Assembly: GCF_001428605.1 (NCBI RefSeq)
Contig: NZ_LMID01000016.1
Coordinates: 62,001-126,000 of the forward strand
Direction: 5' to 3'
Source: Sphingomonas sp. Root720
Lineage (GTDB): Bacteria; Pseudomonadota; Alphaproteobacteria; Sphingomonadales; Sphingomonadaceae
DNA: 64,000 nt
Positions 1 to 8,196 of the stretch are shown here, piece by piece (the first letter of the stretch is position 1; each line of letters begins with the position of its first letter). Position numbers and translations under genes: made by a program. The notes under the pieces were generated by a model that did not search any database, was not told the DNA's origin, and saw only the letters and a list, made by a program, of their open reading frames with translations.

Positions 1-2
1 AG

Positions 3-30
3 GGCCAACCGCGGAAACCCGCGGCTGGCC
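3..30 (-). terminator. Stem-loop downstream of the lasso precursor gene
   Basis: Bases 3-14 pair with 19-30 (11 of 12 pairs, one A/C mismatch) around a 4-base loop. It lies 17 bases past the stop codon of the lasso precursor on the same strand. No T-run is visible before the window ends. It could be a terminator or a processing/stabilising hairpin between the precursor gene and downstream maturation genes. Confidence 0.55.
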
Positions 31-47
31 AAGTCGTCTCGTCCCGA

Positions 48-188
48 TCAGGAAAAGGTCAGATCGGAAACCGGCGTGCCGGCCGAGAAGGATGCGTCGA
101 GGACGGAGCCGTTTGCACCGCCCTCGGTGATCTCCTCGAACAGGCCAGCATCGATCAGTTCAGGCGCTTCATATTGAGCTTTGGGCAT
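48..188 (-). CDS. Lasso peptide precursor (46 aa)
   Basis: This is a predicted ribosomally made lasso peptide precursor. The ATG at 188 is chosen over an in-frame ATG at 242 because GGGAGG lies 8 bases before it. The 22-residue leader has the known RRE-recognition pattern Y6-x-x-P9-x-L11, then G15, and a Thr at position -2 before the core (T21-E22/G23). The predicted 24-residue core begins Gly-Gly and has Asp at core position 9, the right spacing for a 9-residue macrolactam ring between Gly1 and Asp9. The remaining 15 residues form the tail, which ends in Ser. The cyclase, RRE protein and leader protease expected beside it are not in the window; they would lie to the left, downstream on the minus strand. 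The pattern match is seen directly; the product and ring size are inferred. Confidence 0.8.
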   Translation of the reverse strand: MPKAQYEAPELIDAGLFEEITEGGANGSVLDASFSAGTPVSDLTFS

Positions 189-242
189 GTTGGAACCTCC
201 CATGAACGCAAAAAGACCGGCCATGTGAGCCAGCCGCCCCAT

Positions 243-803
243 AGCCGGTCGATGAAAAGTCTGTGCTTTGAAGCCGATGCTGTCAACGAGCAGCCAAAGC
301 TTACTTAGTCACTTTCGTCGTTCATCAAGCATTCATCTCAATCCCGGCCGAGCATAGATCGCCATCTATATTGATAATCTCCGGAAATGGACTTAACCCC
401 ATTCGCGCTCAATTTTGGTAAATTTTACTACATCCTTGAGACATTCTTTTAATTAACCTATATTAATCATTATCCATTATTGATAATTATTGTTATATAC
501 AAAGATATACCTAGCCTATCGCCACTTATGGAAAACGCCGGTTCATTTGACGGGCGCGGCGGCGGGATCGTCTTGCATCGTAGAATCCCGTAGCGCATTT
601 TTACTAGTGCGGCCTGACCCCCACCCATCTCCAGGCGGAAGACATGTTGCGAATCCGGTACGATAATCTGTGGGGTTCGCGGGTCTGTTCTACGACAACG
701 ACTGACGCCGAGGCCAATAATTCGGCCCTCTGGCCGGCCCACCGTCCTGCACCGCAACTTTTAACCGCCTCGCCGACGCGGATCGCCGCAAGGCGTGGCG
801 GAA
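243..803. other. Gene-free region with AT-rich island
   Basis: I see no convincing gene between the lasso precursor and the phosphoribosyltransferase. Bases 421-520 are extremely AT-rich (23 G/C in 100 by hand count) in a clearly GC-rich window, with several stretches such as ATTAATCATTATCC and TTGATAATTATTG. The region must hold the promoter of the leftward precursor gene. Nothing else could be assigned. Confidence 0.6.
258..286 (-). promoter_or_regulatory. Candidate sigma-70-type promoter for the lasso precursor
   Basis: On the minus strand a perfect TTGACA (286-281) is followed after 17 bases by CAGACT (263-258), a weak -10 that keeps the important second A and last T. It sits about 70 bases upstream of the precursor start. 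The -35 is good and the -10 is poor, so this is tentative. Confidence 0.35.
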
Positions 804-1811
804 TCAGGCTTTGAGCGAACGGAGCTTCTGGACGAAGGCGGTTCCGGCGGACGTGCGACGGAGCAGCCGCAACACCGCCCGCTTCATCCCCTGGCCCGCC
901 GCATCGGGCCGGGATTTCTCTCGCTGGAACCGGTGCCGCGCGGCATCGGCCTGGTTCTGGGGCCAGATGATGCGTTGCGCCTCGATGCTCAGCACGGGGC
1001 GGCCGCTCAGGTCGGCGATCTCCATCGCCTGGCGGTCCTCGCTCTCGACGAAAAGACAGGCGTTGGTCTTCCGATAGATCCGCGCCTTGTGGATCGCGTG
1101 CATCTTGAGCCGTCGCCGCTCCTCGGCCGAAGGCAGGTCGAGCATCCAGAGCTTCTCATAATCGACGCGGTGCCTGCGCAGCCATTCCTCGGTCTGCGCG
1201 CGATATTTCTCCAGCCGGCTCGTCACCAGATGCTTGATAGGGACGCCGGGAAGATGGAGCGGCCGCGCATTGGAGAGGAACTGCCCATAGCGTTCGCCAT
1301 CGTCATTCTCGTCCGCGGCGGGATCGTGGCACAGCACGCCGTCGATATCGAAACAGGCATCGCCAAGCCGCCGGTGGCGCATCAGGTTCCATTGAAAGAT
1401 CCGCGGATGATCGACGATCTCGAGCCAGACGTCGATCTCCGGATGATCCTCGCGTGCCGCATAGACCGCGCAATAGGTGATGTCGGCGCCGGACCGCGCT
1501 TCGGCCAGCCGCGCCCGCACCTCGACCATCGACTCCCCGGACAGGATGCTATCGTCGACGACGAGGACCCGGGTCGGCACCTCCGACCCGTCGACCCGCA
1601 TCGTCGACCGGACGGTTCGCCCGACATAGGGGTCGAGCCCCGCGACAAAGCTCTCGAGATCGAGGAAAGGCAGATTGAGGTGGGTAGCGAGCATGTTCGC
1701 CGCGAGCATGCCGCTGCGAGGTATCCCGACGATCAGGTCGATGTCGGGCGGCAACTTGTAGCTGTTCCGCGCAATGGTGGCGGCAAGGTCGGCAAAAGAA
1801 CGATATTCCAT
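804..1811 (-). CDS. Phosphoribosyltransferase-like / HAD-like fusion protein
   Basis: A 335-residue soluble protein with two recognisable parts. Residues 82-94 (VLVVDDSILSGES) are a type I phosphoribosyltransferase PRPP-binding loop, preceded by the GIPRSG segment near residue 30. Residues 151-164 contain DACFDIDGVLCHDP, resembling the DxDGT/V nucleophile motif of HAD phosphatases. The last 40 or so residues are basic. The arrangement suggests a nucleotide- or sugar-phosphate-modifying enzyme, but the substrate cannot be read from sequence. GGAG lies about 10 bases before the ATG. It is followed only by the AT-rich gap and stands alone on the minus strand. Proteins of this architecture occur near polysaccharide genes in other bacteria, so a link to the exopolysaccharide locus is possible but not shown. 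Confidence 0.8.
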   Translation of the reverse strand: MEYRSFADLAATIARNSYKLPPDIDLIVGIPRSGMLAANMLATHLNLPFLDLESFVAGLDPYVGRTVRSTMRVDGSEVPTRVLVVDDSILSGESMVEVRARLAEARSGADITYCAVYAAREDHPEIDVWLEIVDHPRIFQWNLMRHRRLGDACFDIDGVLCHDPAADENDDGERYGQFLSNARPLHLPGVPIKHLVTSRLEKYRAQTEEWLRRHRVDYEKLWMLDLPSAEERRRLKMHAIHKARIYRKTNACLFVESEDRQAMEIADLSGRPVLSIEAQRIIWPQNQADAARHRFQREKSRPDAAGQGMKRAVLRLLRRTSAGTAFVQKLRSLKA

Positions 1812-2441
1812 CGCCGGGACACTCCATATCCCTGTTGCTTGCCCCCACGGCGCCTACGCTCGCACCGTACCCCAATCTCTTGAAGCTATTGGATTATTCG
1901 CGACGTGTAATCGCCCATGCTGCAAAGCGGTATCGCCGCAGGGCGAAGCGTTGACGAACCAGGCGGCAGCGGCCGCCACCGCCCGCGTCGATCCGTTTCC
2001 CGATCAGGCGCGTGCGGCGCCAGTCCGGGGCGGCTCGGATGCCCGCGGCGCGGCCGGGGGATTCGATCCCAAACAAGTTGACCAGCCCCGACGGGAGCCG
2101 CGATCACGATCGTGATCGTGACCCCTTCGAGCCACATGATCTTATCCGTTACTTTCTGCTCGTCACGATTTACGTACATTTCGCCGCAAACCCATGTGAG
2201 CCGGGTCCACCGTTGCGGGACGGTCGCATCCGCCCGCCACGCCGGCGAGGCCGTTGGTCGCAGCGAGGCTCGATTTGGTGGCCGCATGCGGTCAAGCTGC
2301 TTCACCGTGCGATGGCCACCCGTGCGATGGGATGCGTATCCATGACGATGCGCCGCCCCTTCCCGGCATCGTCCGACAACCGATCCCGCTTGCGGCCGCG
2401 AATCGCCATCCGGCCGGAACGGGCGAAGGAGTTCCCTTCCC
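1812..2441. other. Gene-free region with an 18-bp perfect palindrome
   Basis: No ORF here has a believable start, ribosome site and protein-like composition. The region separates two divergent genes and so must carry their promoters. The one clear structural signal is a perfect palindrome at 2101-2118. I saw no riboswitch or RNA gene. Confidence 0.5.
2101..2118. repeat. 18-bp perfect palindrome
   Basis: CGATCACGA followed directly by its reverse complement TCGTGATCG. It lies in the divergent intergenic space and may be an operator, but no regulator can be named. Confidence 0.5.
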
Positions 2442-3248
2442 ATGATCGTCGAAAGCACCCGGCCCGACGAACGGCCCGATGAGGTACCGGCCGTGGCGCC
2501 GATCCGCCTCTCGCTGGCCGACATCCGCAAGGATATGACCGATATCTTCGGCGATCCGGGCCCGGCCGCCACCCCTGTCGCCCCCCGGACGAGGGCAATG
2601 CCCGTCGAGGGATCCACCATCCCCTCCGCGCCGCGCGCCCGGGGCCGGCGGGGTGCGGGGCAGCTGCTCGCCGCCGCGACCGCGGGCCTGCTGCTCGGCA
2701 TGGCCGCGATCGGCGGCATCCACCTTGTCGATTCGCGCAGCCACTCCGTCCCGGCCGCCGCGCCGGCGATCGGCGTTGCCGAAACGCCTTTCGAGCGGGG
2801 CGCCGAACGGCGCGACGTGCCACGGAGGGCCAGGGTGGCGGTCGTGCCGGCGGCTACGGCCGAGACGGCGGTCCACCCCGAAGCGCTCCGGCCGCCGTCC
2901 GCGTCGGTCAAGCGCGCCACAGGCGAGACCGCAACGCCACGGGTAGCCGCGAACCGACCCGGCGAGGCAACTGCCTCCCCCGGTGCCTGCGAAGGCGACC
3001 GCCTCGAGCGCGCCTGGTGCATGCGCCCCGACATATTGGACGCCGATCGCCACCTTCGCCTGACCTATGCCGAGGCGATAGACCAGGGCGTTGAGCGGCG
3101 TTTCCTCGTCGAGCATCAGCGTCGCTGGGCGCGGTTGCGCAACCTGGCCTCGCGGGATCCCCAGGGGGTCCTGGAGGGCTATCGCGAACTGGCGAGCGAC
3201 CTGAAGCGCCTGTCGATCCACGGTCGCGCCGCGAACCGCGTCCGATGA
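2442..3248 (+). CDS. Membrane-anchored protein with LprI/DUF1311-like C-terminus
   Basis: A 268-residue protein of uncertain function. Residues 73-95 form one hydrophobic helix after a basic stretch (RARGRRG), predicting an N-in anchor with most of the protein in the periplasm. Residues 100-180 are low-complexity, rich in Ala, Pro and Arg. The C-terminal 85 residues contain two cysteines (C183, C193) followed by a pattern (AWCM, then ADRHLRLTYAEAI, then HQRRWARLRN) reminiscent of the lysozyme-inhibitor LprI family. The stop overlaps the start of the phosphatase by 4 bases, so the two are translationally coupled. An AGGAG lies about 10 bases before the ATG. The family resemblance is weak and was judged by eye. 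Confidence 0.6.
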   Translation: MIVESTRPDERPDEVPAVAPIRLSLADIRKDMTDIFGDPGPAATPVAPRTRAMPVEGSTIPSAPRARGRRGAGQLLAAATAGLLLGMAAIGGIHLVDSRSHSVPAAAPAIGVAETPFERGAERRDVPRRARVAVVPAATAETAVHPEALRPPSASVKRATGETATPRVAANRPGEATASPGACEGDRLERAWCMRPDILDADRHLRLTYAEAIDQGVERRFLVEHQRRWARLRNLASRDPQGVLEGYRELASDLKRLSIHGRAANRVR

Positions 3249-4039
3249 CGATGACGCCCCGCCGCCCCGCTCCGCCCCGCGACTCCGTCGAAGCGAAGGT
3301 CGATGGCCAACTGCTCTATGCGATCGGCGACATCCATGGCTGCTACCAGTTGCTGCGCGAACTGCTGTCCGGCATCGCCGCCGACGCCGAGGCGCGCTGG
3401 CGCGGCCGGCGGCCGATCATCGTCCTGCTCGGCGACCTGATCGATCGCGGCCCCCATTCGGCGCATGTCGTCGAGGCGGTGACATGGCTGCAGCGCTTCC
3501 ACCCGTTCGAGGTCCGACTGCTGATGGGCAACCATGAGCGGGCGATGCTGGAGTTCGTCGAGCACCCCGCCGATCACGGCGACTGGCTGATGTTCGGCGG
3601 GGATGCGACGCTGCGCTGCTATGGCGTCGAGCCGCCGCCGCCGGGCGCCCCGGCGCGCGCGCTGATCGCCGCGCGCGACGCGCTGCTGCCGCGGATGCCG
3701 GCGTCCCATCTGCTCTGTCTCCAGCAGGCCCTGCCGATGCTGGTCCTCGGCGACTATGCCTTCGTCCATGCCGGCATCCGCCCCGGCAGGCCGCTCGCCC
3801 GGCAGGAGGAGGAGGACCTGCTGTGGATCGGCGCCGAGTTCACCGCGTCGACCGAACGCTTCGAGAAGATCATCGTCCACGGCCATACGATCGCGGCGGA
3901 ACCGCAATTGGCGGGCAACCGGATCGGCATCGACACCGGCGCCTATCAGAGCGGGACATTGACCGCGCTGAGGATCGAGGACGGCGATGTCGGGCTGATC
4001 CAGACCGGAAAGAAGGCGGCCGATGGCGTCGCCCGGTAG
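3245..4039 (+). CDS. PPP-type metallophosphoesterase (serine/threonine phosphatase-like)
   Basis: A 264-residue calcineurin-like phosphoesterase. The three metal-binding signatures of the PPP family are present: GDIHGC at 28-33, GDLIDRG at 63-69 and GNHE at 95-98. A later VHGHT supplies further metal-binding histidine. The length fits bacterial PrpA/PrpB-type protein phosphatases and ApaH-like enzymes, and sequence alone does not separate protein from dinucleoside-polyphosphate substrates. No membrane segment is seen, so it should act in the cytoplasm. It starts within the stop codon of the upstream LprI-like gene and is probably co-transcribed with it. Confidence 0.88.
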   Translation: MTMTPRRPAPPRDSVEAKVDGQLLYAIGDIHGCYQLLRELLSGIAADAEARWRGRRPIIVLLGDLIDRGPHSAHVVEAVTWLQRFHPFEVRLLMGNHERAMLEFVEHPADHGDWLMFGGDATLRCYGVEPPPPGAPARALIAARDALLPRMPASHLLCLQQALPMLVLGDYAFVHAGIRPGRPLARQEEEDLLWIGAEFTASTERFEKIIVHGHTIAAEPQLAGNRIGIDTGAYQSGTLTALRIEDGDVGLIQTGKKAADGVAR

Positions 4040-4040
4040 G

Positions 4041-4184
4041 TCAGCCCATGACGTAGCGGAACGCAAGCCAGGCGCCGCCCAGCACGACCATCCAGCTGCC
4101 TATCGCGAGAACGATGCCGAGAAGCACGCGGATGGCACCGGGAAAACGCCGTTCGCCTTCGGTGGCGGTAGCTGGCTGTTCCAT
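4041..4184 (-). CDS. Small predicted membrane protein (47 aa)
   Basis: Starting at the ATG at 4184, the peptide has a polar N-terminus (MEQPATATEGERR) and a hydrophobic stretch from about residue 17 to the end, enough for one long or two short membrane helices. A longer frame from a TTG at 4355 exists but its N-terminal extension looks non-coding. No strong ribosome site is visible; instead a 6-bp inverted repeat (4186-4203) covers that position and could hide it in the mRNA. It converges on the phosphatase with one base between the stops. Function unknown. Confidence 0.4.
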   Translation of the reverse strand: MEQPATATEGERRFPGAIRVLLGIVLAIGSWMVVLGGAWLAFRYVMG

Positions 4185-4561
4185 TCGCCTACGCAAATAG
4201 GCGCGCAAGCTGCGGGCTGGGGAATGGGTCGAACCGATCGACAGGAACGTGGCCCTGAGAGGCCGGTCCCGGTCATCCCCTCCGCCGCCCGCTTCGATCT
4301 TATCCGGCGCCCGTTTCACGCCATTTGGTGTAGATGCATCTCCGCGCGCGAGCAAGCCGCGTCTAACCTTGGGTTAATAGTTAGCGGGTGCCTGGGTCAT
4401 CTGCAGCCCGAAGGACGACAATTGAGACGACCACTTCATCGTTCGCGACGGGACGAAGGCGGGAGTCTTGGAAAACTGCCATTTTGCACTGCATCATTTG
4501 GGCGGGGGGATCACATCCGTCCGCCCGGTTCGGGCTGGGCAGGACTGCCGGGTGACCCAGG
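4185..4561. other. Intergenic region before the exopolysaccharide locus
   Basis: No gene is seen. It should contain the promoter of the rightward glycosyltransferase at 4562. A small perfect inverted repeat, TAACC-TTG-GGTTA, lies at 4364-4376 and could be an operator. No convincing -35/-10 pair was found. Confidence 0.4.
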
Positions 4562-6850
4562 ATGAACCGCGCCGCCGACTGTCCGACCGTCAGCGTCATC
4601 ATGGCCTGCTTCAACGCGGCGCCCCATCTGCGCGCCTCCGCCCGATCAGCGCTCGACCAGTCGCTGCGCGACATCGAGCTGATCATCGTCGACGACGGCT
4701 CGAGTGACGGATCGATCGCGATCGGACAGGAACTGGCCCTGTCGGACCGACGGGTCCAGTTCCATCGCATGGGCCGCAACGGCGGCCCGGCGGCCGCGCG
4801 CAACCGCGCGCTCGATCTCGCGCGCGGCCGCTTCGTGGCGATCCTCGACAGCGACGACCTGATGCATCCCGACCGCCTCAGGCGCCTCGTCGCGGTGGCC
4901 GACGCGATCGAAGCGGATATCGTCGCCGACGACCTGCTCATCTTCGACGATACCGACCGCACCCCCCCCGGGACCTTCTTCCGGGGACCGCGCGCCCGGC
5001 AGGGCCGCTGGGTCGCCCCGGCCGACTATCTCCGCGAGACGATGCTCTACGGGCGGATGCCCAATCTCGGTTTTCTCAAGCCGCTGATCCGCCGCGACCT
5101 GATCGCCGCCAACGCGATCCGCTACGACGAACGTCTACGCATCGCCGAGGACGACGAACTGATCATCCAGCTACTGCGCGCCGGCGCCCGCTACCGGACG
5201 GTGCCGGAGGCCGGCTATTTCTACCGCAAGCACGGCCGCTCGATCTCGCACCGGCTGTCGCTCGCCAATGTCGAGGCGATGATGCGGGCGGGCGACCGGC
5301 TGGCGGCCGACCTCCATGACGCCCCCGCCGACGTCCGGCGTGCGCTCGCCCGGCGCAACCGCGCGATCCGCGCCGCGCGAGACTTCACCCGGGCGATCGA
5401 GGCGCTCAAGGCGCGCCGCCCGATTGCCGCCGTTCGGCTGATGCTGGGAAGCCCCGGATCGATCGCGCTGTTCCGCATGCCGATCATGGCCCGGCTCGGA
5501 CGGCTGGCCGGGCGCGCGCGCCTCGGCCAGCCCCTTCGCCCCGTTCCTGCCCCGGCCCCGGCTCCGGCGATGCCGCGGGTCTGCTTCATCAGCAACCAGC
5601 GGCTGATCGGCGCGACCAACGGCAGTTCGGCCTATCTGCTCGATCTCGCCCGGGCGACGCGCGCGGCGGGCCACGAGCCTCATCTCGTCCAGCCGTCCCC
5701 GGGGATCTTCGGGCGCCTGCCCTTCTTCCGGCTGCGACCGGAGATGGCGATATTCGCCAGCCACCACATCCGCGGCGCCTGGCGGATCGGCGGCTGGATC
5801 GTCGCGCGCGATCCCCGGGTCTATTTCGGCGCCGCGGCCGGCATCGCCCGCCATATCGCTCGAAAGATGGGGATCACGGCCAGCTGGACCGCCGATCGTC
5901 CCGCGCCCTATGCGATCGCCATGCCCTGGACCAAGGCGGACCAGGTCTTCGTCGCGCGTCATGCCCGGCCCCGCGCCGACATCGTCGTCGCCGACTATAT
6001 GTTCCAGTCGCGCGGCTTTCCGTTCGTCGCCCGGCCCGAGGCGCCGACCGCGATCGTGATGCACGACCTGTTCCACGCCCGCTCGGACGGCTTTGCCACG
6101 ACCGGGGGCGGCGATAGCGTGGCCGCGATCGGCCGCGACGCCGAACTGGCGCTGCTCGGCACGGGCGACGCCGTGATCGCGATCCAGCAGGCCGAGGCCG
6201 CCTTCATCCGAGAGGCGCTGCCCGACAGCGAGGTGATCCTGGCGCCGATGGCCGCCGATCCGGTCGCGGCGCCGCAGCCCGGCGAAACCGACCGGCTGCT
6301 GTTCGTCGGCAGCAACACCGCGCCGAACGTCCATGGCCTGCGCTGGTTCTTCGAGCGGGTGTGGCCGGCGATCCGGGCCGCGCGGCCGGCGGCCACGCTC
6401 GACATCGCGGGCTCGGTCGCTTCGGCCTTTTCGCAGGGCGGCCCGGCCGGAGTCCGGTTTCTCGGCCTTGTCGACGACCTCGCGCCCCTTTATGCGGACG
6501 CCGGTGTGGTGATCTCGCCCCTGATCCAGGGTTCGGGCCTCAAGATCAAGCTGATCGAGGCGCTGGCCCGGGGCAAGGCGATCGTCGCGACCGGAGTGAC
6601 GCTGCAGGGCGTCGAGGAGATTGCCAGCCAAGCGGTCCTGAAGGCCGATGATCCGACCCCGTTCGCCGACGCCGTGGTCGGCCTCATGCAGGCCGAACCC
6701 GCGCGTGCCGCGCTCGCGGCCAACGCGCTGGACATCGCGCGAATCCATTTTTCCGGCGATGCATGCTATCGGTCGTACCGGAGCTGGCTCGCGAAAATCA
6801 CCATCCGGATCCCCCAAGTCAGCAACGAGGAGGCAAGTTTATGCGCCTGA
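4562..6850 (+). CDS. Two-domain glycosyltransferase (GT2 + GT4-like)
   Basis: A 762-residue cytoplasmic protein that fuses two glycosyltransferases. The N-terminal part is a family 2 (GT-A) domain: VSVIMACFNA at 10-19, VDDGS at 43-47 and the nucleotide-sugar/metal site LDSDD at 95-99. After a low-complexity Pro-Ala linker near residue 330, the C-terminal part is a GT-B/GT4-like domain with LLFVGSNTAPNVHG near residue 580 and a later GSGLKIKLIEALARGKAIVAT segment typical of the donor-binding region. It probably adds two sugars to the exopolysaccharide repeat. Its stop overlaps the start of the UDP-glucose dehydrogenase by 10 bases, so the genes form one transcription unit. Confidence 0.85.
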   Translation: MNRAADCPTVSVIMACFNAAPHLRASARSALDQSLRDIELIIVDDGSSDGSIAIGQELALSDRRVQFHRMGRNGGPAAARNRALDLARGRFVAILDSDDLMHPDRLRRLVAVADAIEADIVADDLLIFDDTDRTPPGTFFRGPRARQGRWVAPADYLRETMLYGRMPNLGFLKPLIRRDLIAANAIRYDERLRIAEDDELIIQLLRAGARYRTVPEAGYFYRKHGRSISHRLSLANVEAMMRAGDRLAADLHDAPADVRRALARRNRAIRAARDFTRAIEALKARRPIAAVRLMLGSPGSIALFRMPIMARLGRLAGRARLGQPLRPVPAPAPAPAMPRVCFISNQRLIGATNGSSAYLLDLARATRAAGHEPHLVQPSPGIFGRLPFFRLRPEMAIFASHHIRGAWRIGGWIVARDPRVYFGAAAGIARHIARKMGITASWTADRPAPYAIAMPWTKADQVFVARHARPRADIVVADYMFQSRGFPFVARPEAPTAIVMHDLFHARSDGFATTGGGDSVAAIGRDAELALLGTGDAVIAIQQAEAAFIREALPDSEVILAPMAADPVAAPQPGETDRLLFVGSNTAPNVHGLRWFFERVWPAIRAARPAATLDIAGSVASAFSQGGPAGVRFLGLVDDLAPLYADAGVVISPLIQGSGLKIKLIEALARGKAIVATGVTLQGVEEIASQAVLKADDPTPFADAVVGLMQAEPARAALAANALDIARIHFSGDACYRSYRSWLAKITIRIPQVSNEEASLCA

Positions 6851-8193
6851 CGATCATCGGTACAGGTTATGTTGGAATCGTCTCGGCGGCTTGCTTTTCC
6901 GAGTTCGGCCACATCGTCACATGCGTCGACATCGATGAGAAGCGCATCGCCGACTATAATGCTGGCAATATCCCCATCTTCGAGCCCGGCCTCGGCGACC
7001 TGATCAACCGCAACGTGAAGGGCGACCGGCTGTTCTTCACGACCGACCTCGCCGATGGCGTCAAGGATGCCGAAGCGGTGTTCATCGCGGTCGGGACCCC
7101 GTCGCGCCGCGGCGACGGCCATGCCGACCTGAGCTATGTCTTCGCCGCCGTCCGCGACCTCGCCAAGCTGGTCCCGGAAGGCTGCGTCATCGTCAACAAG
7201 TCGACCGTGCCGGTCGGAACCGCGAGCGAGGTGGAAGCGATTCTCGCCGAGGTGGTGCCGGGCAAGGAGGTCCACGTCGTCTCCAACCCCGAATTCCTGC
7301 GCGAAGGTTCGGCGATCGAGGATTTCCTGCGTCCCGACCGCGTCGTCGTGGGCGTGTCGGGCGATACGTCGCGCAAGGTGATGGCAGAGATCTACCGCCC
7401 GCTCTTCCTGCGCGAGACGCCGATTCTGTTCACCGACTGCCGCACGGCCGAGGTGATAAAATATGCGGCCAATGCCTTCCTGTCGGTGAAGATCGCCTTC
7501 ATCAACGAGATCGCGGATCTCTGCGAGACCGTAGGCGCCGACGTTAAGGGCGTGGCCAAGGGCATCGGCATGGATCGCCGCATCGGCAACAAATTCCTCA
7601 ACCCGGGCCCCGGCTATGGCGGCTCCTGCTTCCCGAAGGACACGCTGGCGCTGCTGCGCACCGCCGAGCAGGCCCATGCCAAGCTGCGGATCGTCCAGGC
7701 GACGGTCGACGCCAATGACGAGCGCAAGAAGGAAATGGCCCGCCGCGTCATTACCGCCTGCGGCGGCAGCGTCGAAGGCAAGACGATCGGTATCCTGGGG
7801 CTGACCTTCAAGCCCAATACCGACGACATGCGCGATTCGCCCAGCCTGGTCGTCATTCCGGAACTGCAGAAGGCGGGCGCGAGGATCCGCGCCTATGATC
7901 CGGAAGGCCGTGCGGCGGCCGAGAAGATGCTGTCCGGCGTCGAGTTCGTCAGCAACGCCTATCAGGCGGTCGAGGATGCGGCGGCGGTGGTGCTGATGAC
8001 CGAATGGAACGAGTTCCGCGCGCTCAACCTCAACCGGGTGCGCGACCTGCTCCAGAAGCCGTTGTTCATCGACCTGCGCAACGTCTACGAGCCCGAGGAC
8101 ATGGCCCGCGCCGGCTTCCACTATATCTCGATCGGCCGCAGCCCGACCCAGCCCAAGGAAGCACCGGCGCGCGCCGCCGCCGTCACCGCCTGA
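6841..8193 (+). CDS. ugd: UDP-glucose 6-dehydrogenase
   Basis: Oxidises UDP-glucose to UDP-glucuronate with two NAD+, supplying uronic acid for the polysaccharide. The 450-residue length is usual. The N-terminal Rossmann motif GTGYVGIVSA, the NPEFLREGSAIEDF segment and the catalytic-cysteine loop GGSCFPKDT (Cys263) are all present. The ATG at 6841 is preferred over an upstream in-frame start at 6763 because GAGGAGG precedes it and the Rossmann fold begins immediately after it. It overlaps the upstream glycosyltransferase by 10 bases, and its stop lies only 3 bases from that of the convergent GH16 gene. Confidence 0.95.
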   Translation: MRLTIIGTGYVGIVSAACFSEFGHIVTCVDIDEKRIADYNAGNIPIFEPGLGDLINRNVKGDRLFFTTDLADGVKDAEAVFIAVGTPSRRGDGHADLSYVFAAVRDLAKLVPEGCVIVNKSTVPVGTASEVEAILAEVVPGKEVHVVSNPEFLREGSAIEDFLRPDRVVVGVSGDTSRKVMAEIYRPLFLRETPILFTDCRTAEVIKYAANAFLSVKIAFINEIADLCETVGADVKGVAKGIGMDRRIGNKFLNPGPGYGGSCFPKDTLALLRTAEQAHAKLRIVQATVDANDERKKEMARRVITACGGSVEGKTIGILGLTFKPNTDDMRDSPSLVVIPELQKAGARIRAYDPEGRAAAEKMLSGVEFVSNAYQAVEDAAAVVLMTEWNEFRALNLNRVRDLLQKPLFIDLRNVYEPEDMARAGFHYISIGRSPTQPKEAPARAAAVTA

Positions 8194-8196
8194 CGA

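Noticed and set aside
470-757. A 95-codon minus-strand ORF in the AT-rich gap
   Set aside because: It has no ribosome site, an unlikely composition, and ends in low-complexity AT-driven residues.
2292-3221. Long minus-strand ORF opposite the LprI-like gene
   Set aside because: It is rich in Arg, Gly and Pro, with no domain, and is typical of antisense frames in GC-rich DNA.
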